A stretch of 27,845 nucleotides of DNA, taken from contig URKX01000030.1 in assembly GCA_900548545.1 (NCBI GenBank), positions 1 through 27,845 of the forward strand, read 5' to 3'. The DNA is from an uncultured Oscillospiraceae bacterium (lineage in GTDB: Bacteria > Bacillota > Clostridia > Oscillospirales > Acutalibacteraceae). Positions 22,844 to 27,845 of this stretch are shown in pieces. A program made the position numbers and the translations under genes. The notes beneath the pieces were generated by a model. The model saw only the letters and a program-made list of their open reading frames with translations. It was not told where the DNA came from and did not search any database. The first letter of the stretch is position 1; each line of letters opens with the position of its first letter.

Positions 22844-25159
22844 TTACAGGGTAAAGGTGACAGGATCCAAACCGGCGTTGACGGTCAGCAGAAGGCCCTG
22901 TTCCGTATCCTGGGACCCAGCCCCTGCCAGTTCTTTCATAGCGTGGATGTTCCGCAGCAGCACTTTCAGGCCCTCAGCCCGGCCCTCAAAGGTGAAGGTG
23001 ACTTTGCCGTCCCGGTTTACGGCGCTGGCTTTCAGCAGATCGCCTCCATACATATCCTTGACGTCGGCGAAGGCTTTTTCCTTCAAAGCGAACAGGTGCA
23101 GGGTCAAGCCCTTTCCATAGTCGTACTCCACCTTCTGGTCATTGGCGCCCACGGGGATCAGGGAGTTTTCCCGGGCCATCAGGGGCAGGCTCATGAAGCC
23201 GTGTACCTCATGGCGCCATTTGCCGCCTTCCACTGCCTGGCCGGTGAGGAAGTTGGTCCAGGTGCCCTCGGGCAGGTAGTAGTCCACATCGCCGCTCTCC
23301 GAGAACACGGGGGCCACCAGCAGGTCACCGCCCAGCATATACTGCCGGTCCAGGTCGGAGCAGGGGATGTCCTCCGGGAACTCCAGCGCCATGGCCCGCA
23401 TGGAGGGAACGCCGGTCTCGTGGGTCTCCACAGCGGCGGAGTACAGGTAGGGCATCAATGTGCACTTGAGGTTGGTGAACTTCCGCAGCACCTCCACGGC
23501 CTCGTCGCCAAAGAGCCAGGGCACCCGGTAGGAGCTGGAGCCATGGAGCCGGGAGTGGGTAGACAGCAAGCCAAAGGCAGCCCAGCGCTTGTACACATCG
23601 GCGGGGGCGGTGCCCTCAAAGCCGGAGATGTCATGGCTCCAAAAGCCGAAGCCCGACATACACAGGGATAAACCGCCCCGCAGGGACTCGCTCATAGACA
23701 GGTAATTGGAGGAGCAGTCGCCGCCCCAGTGTACGGGGAATTTCTGGCCGCCCACGGTGGCGCTGCGGGCAAACAGGCAAGCCTGGTTTTTGCCCTTGTA
23801 CTCTTCCAGCAGCTCAAAAACGCACTTGTTGTACAGGTAGGTGTAGTAGTTGTGCATCAGTTCCGGGTCGCTGCCGTCGTAATACACCACGTCGGTTGGG
23901 ATCCGCTCGCCGAAATCGGTCTTGAAGCAGTCCACGCCCTGGTCCAGCAGCGCCCGCAGCTTACTCTGGTACCACTTCCAGGCGCCGGGATTGGTGAAGT
24001 CCACCAGGCCCATGCCCGCCTGCCACAGGTCCCATTGCCACACATCGCCGTTGGGCCGCTTCAAGAGGTAGCCTTTCTCCATGGCCTCCTGGAACAGGGG
24101 GGATTTCTGGCCAATGTAGGAGTTGATCCATACGCAGATTTTCAGGCCGCGCTCGTTTTTCATCCGGCTGAGCATTCCGGGTACATCGTCAAACATGGCC
24201 TCATCCCAGGTGAAGTTGCACCACTCGTTTTCCTTCATCCAGTAGCAGTCGAAGTGGAACACGTGGAGGGGGATGTTCCGCTGGGCCATGCCGTCCACAA
24301 GGCCGCGCACGGTCTTCTCGTCGTAGGAGGTGGTGAAGCTGGTGGTCAGCCACAGGCCGAAACTCCAGGCGGGGGGCAGCGCGGGCCGCCCCGCGAGGGC
24401 TGTGTAGTTTCGCAGCACCGTCTTTCCGTCGCCGCCGCCAATGACCATGAAATCGATCTTTTCGCCGGGCACGGAGAACTGCGCCCGGGTCACCGCCTCG
24501 GAGCAGATCTCATAGGAGACCTTGCCGCTGGTGTTCACCAGCACGCCATAGCCCTTGTTGGTCATATAAAAGGGGATGCTCTTGTAAGAGATTTCCGTGC
24601 AGGTGCCGCCGTCCTCGTTCCATGTTTCCACGGTTTGGCCGTTCTTCACAAAGGGGGTGAACCGCTCGCCTAAACCATAGACCTTCTCGCCAATGTCCAG
24701 GTCCATCTGCACCCGCATGAAGGGCCCCTCGGGGGTCTGCAAAGTGCTGATCATGGCATGGCCGAACCGGTCGCCGATGTTCGTCAGCTTTTTGCCCTCG
24801 TAATAAAAGGTGAAAGAGGCGGGGTTTTTGGTGATTTTCAGCTCGGTCTTGCCGCTGCGGATGGCCAGTCCGCCCTCAAATTCCTCCACGTTCAGGGGCA
24901 GGTCTTCCAGCTCCATCTCGAACCGGGGCTCCTTCTTGGCGCTGCCCATGAAGTGGAACGCCTGGATACGGATGATGTCGGTTTTGGGGGAGGAAAGGAA
25001 CAGCTCCAGCACGGGGCCCCCCATGGCCCGCGTATCGTGGGCGTAAGGCACGGCGTAGAGATAGACGCGGTTGCGCTGCACCTTGATTTCGCGGATCTGG
25101 ACGCAGTCGGCGTTTTCCACACCAGGACGGTTCATCCAGTAGCCTTTTGTAAATTTCAT
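22844..25159 (-). CDS. yicI: GH31 alpha-xylosidase, YicI type
   Basis: The 771-aa enzyme is a GH31 retaining glycosidase that releases alpha-linked xylose from xyloglucan-type oligosaccharides or isoprimeverose. An N-terminal beta-sandwich (about 1-240) precedes the TIM barrel. The nucleophile is Asp415 in CFKTDFGERIPTD and the acid/base is Asp481 in HWGGDCSSNY. Each is one off the residues known for E. coli YicI (416, 482), and total length (771 against 772) also fits. The wording FKTDFGERIPTDVVYYDGSD is YicI-like rather than glucosidase-like, though the sugar specificity is inferred. The ATG at 25159 has AAGGAAGTG upstream. No signal peptide is seen, so it is cytoplasmic and acts on imported oligosaccharides. 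It is divergent from an AraC-type regulator likely to control it. Confidence 0.95.
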   Translation of the reverse strand: MKFTKGYWMNRPGVENADCVQIREIKVQRNRVYLYAVPYAHDTRAMGGPVLELFLSSPKTDIIRIQAFHFMGSAKKEPRFEMELEDLPLNVEEFEGGLAIRSGKTELKITKNPASFTFYYEGKKLTNIGDRFGHAMISTLQTPEGPFMRVQMDLDIGEKVYGLGERFTPFVKNGQTVETWNEDGGTCTEISYKSIPFYMTNKGYGVLVNTSGKVSYEICSEAVTRAQFSVPGEKIDFMVIGGGDGKTVLRNYTALAGRPALPPAWSFGLWLTTSFTTSYDEKTVRGLVDGMAQRNIPLHVFHFDCYWMKENEWCNFTWDEAMFDDVPGMLSRMKNERGLKICVWINSYIGQKSPLFQEAMEKGYLLKRPNGDVWQWDLWQAGMGLVDFTNPGAWKWYQSKLRALLDQGVDCFKTDFGERIPTDVVYYDGSDPELMHNYYTYLYNKCVFELLEEYKGKNQACLFARSATVGGQKFPVHWGGDCSSNYLSMSESLRGGLSLCMSGFGFWSHDISGFEGTAPADVYKRWAAFGLLSTHSRLHGSSSYRVPWLFGDEAVEVLRKFTNLKCTLMPYLYSAAVETHETGVPSMRAMALEFPEDIPCSDLDRQYMLGGDLLVAPVFSESGDVDYYLPEGTWTNFLTGQAVEGGKWRHEVHGFMSLPLMARENSLIPVGANDQKVEYDYGKGLTLHLFALKEKAFADVKDMYGGDLLKASAVNRDGKVTFTFEGRAEGLKVLLRNIHAMKELAGAGSQDTEQGLLLTVNAGLDPVTFTL

Positions 25160-25224
25160 GATAACACTTCCTTTTTTGAGATTCAGCGGCAGGGGAGGCT
25201 TTGACGCAAAAATCGCCGCCGCGG

Positions 25225-25258
25225 TTGCAAAATTGGTAAAAATGATCTATAGTATACT
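25225..25258 (+). promoter_or_regulatory. AraC-gene promoter and shared GH31 control region
   Basis: TTGCAA (25225-25230) and TATAGT (25248-25253) are 17 bp apart on the plus strand, towards the AraC gene. AGTATACT (25251-25258) is an 8-bp palindrome. Its TATACT on the minus strand could be the GH31 -10 but has no good -35, as is common for activator-dependent promoters. Confidence 0.55.
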
Positions 25259-25347
25259 TATTCTAACCTGTCTGATGGGAAAATGCTTGTAGGAAACCGG
25301 CGTATAACTACAGTATTTTGATATTTTGAAGAGGGGCGGCAGGAACC

Positions 25348-26247
25348 TTGGTCAACAAAAACCTGAAAGAAGAACGGCACCACGGCGACTTCGGCCTGCC
25401 GGTGGGCTGTTACCGCATAGAACCCATTTTCCCCGGCGGCCAAAAGGAATTGGAGTGCCACTGGCACGATGAGATGGAGCTGTTCAAGGTGGAGACGGGC
25501 GCGATGAGGGTCAGGTGCGGCAGCGATTACCTTGAAGCCCGGGCGGGAGAGATGGTGTTTTTTAACAGCGGTGAACTTCATGCGGCGCAGTCCTTAGACG
25601 GCCAGGCGCTGGATTATACGGCGGTGGTGTTCAGCCCGGAAATGCTCTGCGGGGACGAAAACGACGTTGTCCGGCGGGAATACGTTGCCCCGGTGCTGGA
25701 GGGGGAGCTCCGCCTCCAAAGGGTGAACCGGCCCGGCGATGGGGAGGGGGCCCAAGTGCTGGCCGCCTTTGACCGGGCTATGGAGCTGCTTTTAGAGCGG
25801 CCTCCGGCTTACGAACTGCGGGTGCGTGCCCAGCTTTTGGAAATCTTTGCCGGGCTTGCGCAGGGCGGCCAGCGCGCGGCGTCCCGGCGGGAGCGGATGC
25901 CGGCCCGGGGGATCAAGGCCGCGATCGACTACATCCACAAGAATTACCGGCAGCCCATCACCATCCGCCAGCTGGCGGGGTTGAGCCATATGAGCGACGG
26001 CCACTTTTGCCGCCTCTTTAAAAAGTATACCTTTAAAACCCCGGTGCAGTACATCAACCGGGCGCGCCTGTCCGCCGCCATGGACCTGCTGTTGGAAAGC
26101 GACCGGAAAGTGATGGATATTGCCTTTGACACAGGGTTTAACAGCCTGAGCTATTTTGTTGGGGTGTTCAAACAGAGCGTGGGCTGCACGCCCACAGAAT
26201 TCCGCCGGCGGGGCCGGCCTGACCGCAATGGGAGGGAAGCGGTATGA
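25348..26247 (+). CDS. AraC-family transcriptional regulator with cupin domain
   Basis: The 299-aa protein has an N-terminal cupin/AraC ligand domain (about 20-110: ECHWHDEMELFKVETGAM, YLEARAGEMVFFNSGELHAA). A C-terminal pair of AraC helix-turn-helices follows (about 190-290: IDYIHKNYRQPITIRQLAGL, then MSDGHFCRLFKKYTFKTPVQ, then VMDIAFDTGFNSLSYFVGVF). The most upstream in-frame start is TTG at 25348 with AGGA close by and GAGGGGCGG a little farther, so the exact start is uncertain; a GTG 18 codons in would cut the cupin domain. The gene is divergent from the GH31 gene. A sugar-responsive activator of it is a standard arrangement. It overlaps the GDPD gene (ATGA). Confidence 0.9.
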   Translation: MVNKNLKEERHHGDFGLPVGCYRIEPIFPGGQKELECHWHDEMELFKVETGAMRVRCGSDYLEARAGEMVFFNSGELHAAQSLDGQALDYTAVVFSPEMLCGDENDVVRREYVAPVLEGELRLQRVNRPGDGEGAQVLAAFDRAMELLLERPPAYELRVRAQLLEIFAGLAQGGQRAASRRERMPARGIKAAIDYIHKNYRQPITIRQLAGLSHMSDGHFCRLFKKYTFKTPVQYINRARLSAAMDLLLESDRKVMDIAFDTGFNSLSYFVGVFKQSVGCTPTEFRRRGRPDRNGREAV

Positions 26248-27167
26248 CAATTGTATGGGTGATTTTAGCCGTTGTGATCGCATTGATTTTGCTGTGGCTG
26301 TGGGCCATTGCCCCCCACTTGCCCCGGGCGGATTTTTCCGCGTTTGCCAAATATGATTACGCCCACCGGGGGCTGCACGACAAGGAAAAGGGCGTGCCGG
26401 AAAATTCCCTGCTGGCTTTTGACATGGCGTGCCGGGGCGGCTTCGGCATGGAACTGGATCTGCAGCTGACCCAGGACGGCCGGATCGTCATCCACCACGA
26501 CCGGAATATCCGCCGCACCTGCGGGGTGGACCGGAACATCGATGAGATGACCTACGAGGAGCTGTCCGGTTACCGGCTTCTGGGCAGCCAGGAGCGGGTG
26601 CCCCTGTTCTCCGACGTGCTGAAGGTGGTGGACGGCCGTACCCCACTGATCGTCGAGTTTAAAAGCTACACCCGCCAGGAAGAGCTGTGCCGGAAGGCCA
26701 TGGCCTTGTTGGAAGGATATCAAGGGCTCTACTGTGTGGAGTCCTTCGACCCCCGGATCGTCCGGTGGTTCAAGAAGCACCATCCCCAGACTATCCGGGG
26801 CCAGCTGATGTGCCGGAAGCCCCGGGAGGGGATGTCCGGTGCCGTGGATTTTTTCAACCGGCTGATGGTGACCAACGCCTTCACTAGGCCCCACTTCGAG
26901 GCCTATGACTTCCACCTGCGCCATCACCCCTCCCTGCGGCTGGCCCGCCGGGTGTTTGGGATGCAGGAGGTCAGCTGGACCCTGCGCTCCCTGGAGGAGT
27001 ACCAGCAGGCCAAGGAAGAAGGCTGCTTGTGTATTTTTGAGAAGTTCCTGCCCCCGGAAAGTTCCACCCACCAGAAATTCGCCTTTTCCGATTTGCTGGC
27101 CCAGTCCGGGAAAGCCGCCGTGTGCCTGCGGTCTTCCGAAAGGGAAGGCTCCGCGGCGGTAAAGTGA
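26244..27167 (+). CDS. Membrane-anchored glycerophosphodiester phosphodiesterase
   Basis: The 307-aa protein has an N-terminal membrane helix (residues 2-22) and a GDPD TIM-barrel domain. YAHRGLHD (His41), PENSLLAF (Glu53), MELDLQLTQDG (Glu70, Asp72) and IHHD (His84) are the family metal/catalytic residues, all present. It hydrolyses glycerophosphodiesters to glycerol 3-phosphate and an alcohol, or related diesters; some relatives act on lipoteichoic acid. The active site should face outward or sit next to the membrane. The ATG at 26244 overlaps the AraC stop by 4 bp, so the two are translationally coupled, which is unexpected by function. A strong terminator follows. Confidence 0.95.
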   Translation: MTIVWVILAVVIALILLWLWAIAPHLPRADFSAFAKYDYAHRGLHDKEKGVPENSLLAFDMACRGGFGMELDLQLTQDGRIVIHHDRNIRRTCGVDRNIDEMTYEELSGYRLLGSQERVPLFSDVLKVVDGRTPLIVEFKSYTRQEELCRKAMALLEGYQGLYCVESFDPRIVRWFKKHHPQTIRGQLMCRKPREGMSGAVDFFNRLMVTNAFTRPHFEAYDFHLRHHPSLRLARRVFGMQEVSWTLRSLEEYQQAKEEGCLCIFEKFLPPESSTHQKFAFSDLLAQSGKAAVCLRSSEREGSAAVK

Positions 27168-27201
27168 TTTTTTGTAATTTTTTAGAGAGTTTTTCTAAAG
27201 G

Positions 27202-27227
27202 AAAGGGGAGCGGAAGCTCCCTTTTTT
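27202..27227 (+). terminator. Terminator after GDPD gene
   Basis: GGGAGC-GGAA-GCTCCC (27206-27221) extended by AAAG/CTTT pairing and followed by TTTTTT. The GGAA is a GNRA tetraloop. Confidence 0.93.
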
Positions 27228-27286
27228 GGCGGCCTATCCAGAGGGCTGCCAGAGGGAAAAAATCCTGGAAATTTTTTGAAAAATCC

Positions 27287-27318
27287 TTGCAAAACCTGGG
27301 GCTGTGTGATATTATAAT
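27287..27318 (+). promoter_or_regulatory. Promoter of the S10 ribosomal operon
   Basis: TTGCAA (27287-27292) is followed after 17 bp by TATTAT (27310-27315); TATAAT overlaps it at 27313-27318 with 20-bp spacing. Transcription would start near 27322-27326, giving a leader of about 310 nt. Confidence 0.7.
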
Positions 27319-27382
27319 GGAGCGTGACTGCACAGGCGTTCTTGACAAGGGAGCGCCAGATATGCGATGAAGCGGGAGGTTG

Positions 27383-27404
27383 CGGCCCCATGCGGCCGGT
27401 TTTT
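27383..27404 (+). terminator. Leader hairpin 1 with T-run
   Basis: CGGCC-CCATGC-GGCCG is followed by G and TTTTT. It has the form of an attenuator terminator, though the stem is only 5 bp. Confidence 0.5.
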
Positions 27405-27522
27405 CCGTGGAGTATGTCCGATTTGAAACCGGGCGAAGGAATTTGAAGGGATGGAACCACCGGGTGTCCCCGGCAGGCCGATCTTATGCCCTTCAGAGGA
27501 TTGATATGGGTTTGTCCTTGCC

Positions 27523-27555
27523 CCGGAATCCGTGCGATGCGGATTTCCGGTTTTT
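27523..27555 (+). terminator. Leader hairpin 2 with T-run
   Basis: CCGGAATCCG (27523-27532) pairs with CGGATTTCCGG (27540-27550) with one bulge, then TTTTT. It is a stronger attenuator candidate than hairpin 1. Confidence 0.65.
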
Positions 27556-27558
27556 CTA

Positions 27559-27584
27559 TGTCCAGGGTGGAAACACCCGGGACA
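27559..27584 (+). promoter_or_regulatory. Leader hairpin 3, GNRA-capped
   Basis: TGTCC-A-GGGTG-GAAA-CACCC-G-GGACA is a symmetric stem with an A/G mismatch and a GAAA tetraloop, a shape typical of RNA that binds protein or another helix. It sits about 50 nt before the rpsJ start and has no T-run. Confidence 0.6.
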
Positions 27585-27634
27585 GTGTTTAAGAAAACCC
27601 AGCCCGCCTAAGAAATTTAAGGAGGCGATTTTGA

Positions 27635-27845
27635 GTGGCAGTCAAGGAAAAAATCAGGATCAGAATCAAGGGGTACGATCATCAGCTGGTGGACCAGTCT
27701 TCCGAGAAGATCGTCGCTACCGCAAAGCGCACCGGCGCCCGGGTTTCCGGCCCCGTGCCGCTGCCCACCGAGAAGCAGATCATCACCATCCTGCGTGCCG
27801 TCCACAAATATAAGGACAGCCGCGAGCAGTTTGAGATGCGCACCC
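27635..27845 (+). CDS. rpsJ: 30S ribosomal protein S10, 3' end cut by window edge
   Basis: The first 70 codons encode VAVKEKIRIRIKGYDHQLVD, then KIVATAKRTGARVSGPVPLP and TEKQIITILRAVHKYKDSRE, which are unmistakable S10. S10 is a small-subunit protein and, as part of NusE/NusB, also an antitermination factor. The GTG at 27635 follows AAGGAGG with a 9-bp gap; an overlapping TTG at 27631 is in another frame. rpsJ is normally the first gene of the S10 operon (rplC, rplD and so on), so the operon should continue past the window end. Confidence 0.97.
   Translation, partial: MAVKEKIRIRIKGYDHQLVDQSSEKIVATAKRTGARVSGPVPLPTEKQIITILRAVHKYKDSREQFEMRT

Larger units (their letters stand above)
27168..27634. 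other. 467-bp intergenic region with terminator, promoter and rpsJ leader
   Basis: No gene is supported here. The region holds the GDPD terminator, the ribosomal-operon promoter and a long hairpin-rich leader. A 70-codon open frame (27380-27592) uses a TTG start, has no ribosome site and crosses the hairpins, so it was not called. Confidence 0.8.
27322..27634 (+). promoter_or_regulatory. Long 5' leader of rpsJ with three hairpins
   Basis: The untranslated leader contains hairpins at 27383-27404, 27523-27555 and 27559-27584 and ends with AAGGAGG 9 bp before the GTG. It could be an attenuation-type ribosomal-protein leader. No known Rfam motif is recognised from memory for this group. Confidence 0.55.

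Noticed and set aside
22673..24673. Plus-strand frames (22673-23671 and 23729-24673) opposite the GH31 gene
   Set aside because: They are antisense to an intact 771-aa GH31 enzyme with both catalytic Asp residues in place.
27380..27592. 70-codon frame in the rpsJ leader as a leader peptide
   Set aside because: It has a TTG start, no ribosome site, and crosses two terminator-like hairpins; it is more likely untranslated.
1..27845. CRISPR arrays, tRNA and rRNA genes
   Set aside because: No regularly spaced repeats, cloverleaf with CCA-type end, or rRNA-like stretches were noticed on reading.

Overview
The window reads as chromosomal DNA of a GC-rich, low-spore-type Firmicute, most likely a gut Clostridia/Oscillospiraceae relative. 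This is inferred from strong Gram-positive ribosome binding sites, GC-rich codon use, a start of the S10 ribosomal operon (rpsJ), tandem MATE pumps, a bacterial NSS transporter, and L-fucose and GH31 glycan enzymes. I could not run a database search, so the genus is left open.

Region 1 (1-5168) is visibly more AT-rich than the rest and looks acquired. It holds an ImmA/IrrE metallopeptidase (partial, minus strand) and an XRE repressor on one side of a shared operator region. On the other side are a small XRE regulator, a complete type I modification subunit (hsdM), and only the first ~11 codons of hsdS. An IS1182-family element (about 3310-5168) cuts hsdS. The rest of hsdS is not on the far side, and no hsdR is visible in the window, so the system is a methyltransferase stump. 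The AT-rich composition stops at the right end of the IS.

Region 2 (5169-13434) starts with a lipoprotein whose only good promoter appears to be an IS/chromosome hybrid. A divergent Lrp/AsnC regulator and MATE pump follow, with two strong back-to-back promoters and palindromes. Next come a sodium-coupled NSS transporter and an RlmI-like rRNA methyltransferase, then small membrane and conserved hypothetical proteins leading into a DAHP synthase and a TetR-type regulator.

Region 3 (13435-20936) has a 13-bp perfect palindrome overlapping the fucO promoter, then fucO (lactaldehyde reductase) with a strong terminator. A tight three-gene operon follows: a HAD-phosphatase/GNAT fusion, a SipW-like signal peptidase homologue that has lost both catalytic residues, and a membrane-anchored alpha/beta hydrolase. 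After a long structured terminator come two tandem MATE transporters.

Region 4 (20937-27167) holds a hairpin-rich intergenic element, a FucI-family sugar isomerase, a convergent GH31 alpha-xylosidase (YicI type), a divergent AraC regulator probably controlling it, and a glycerophosphodiester phosphodiesterase overlapping the AraC gene by 4 bp. FucI, FucO and the xylosidase together suggest use of fucose- and xylose-containing glycans, but fucose kinase, aldolase and permease are not in the window.

Region 5 (27168-27845) contains a terminator, a promoter and a roughly 310-nt untranslated leader with three clean hairpins, two followed by T-runs, ahead of a GTG-started rpsJ cut by the window end. 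No rRNA, tRNA or CRISPR was seen.
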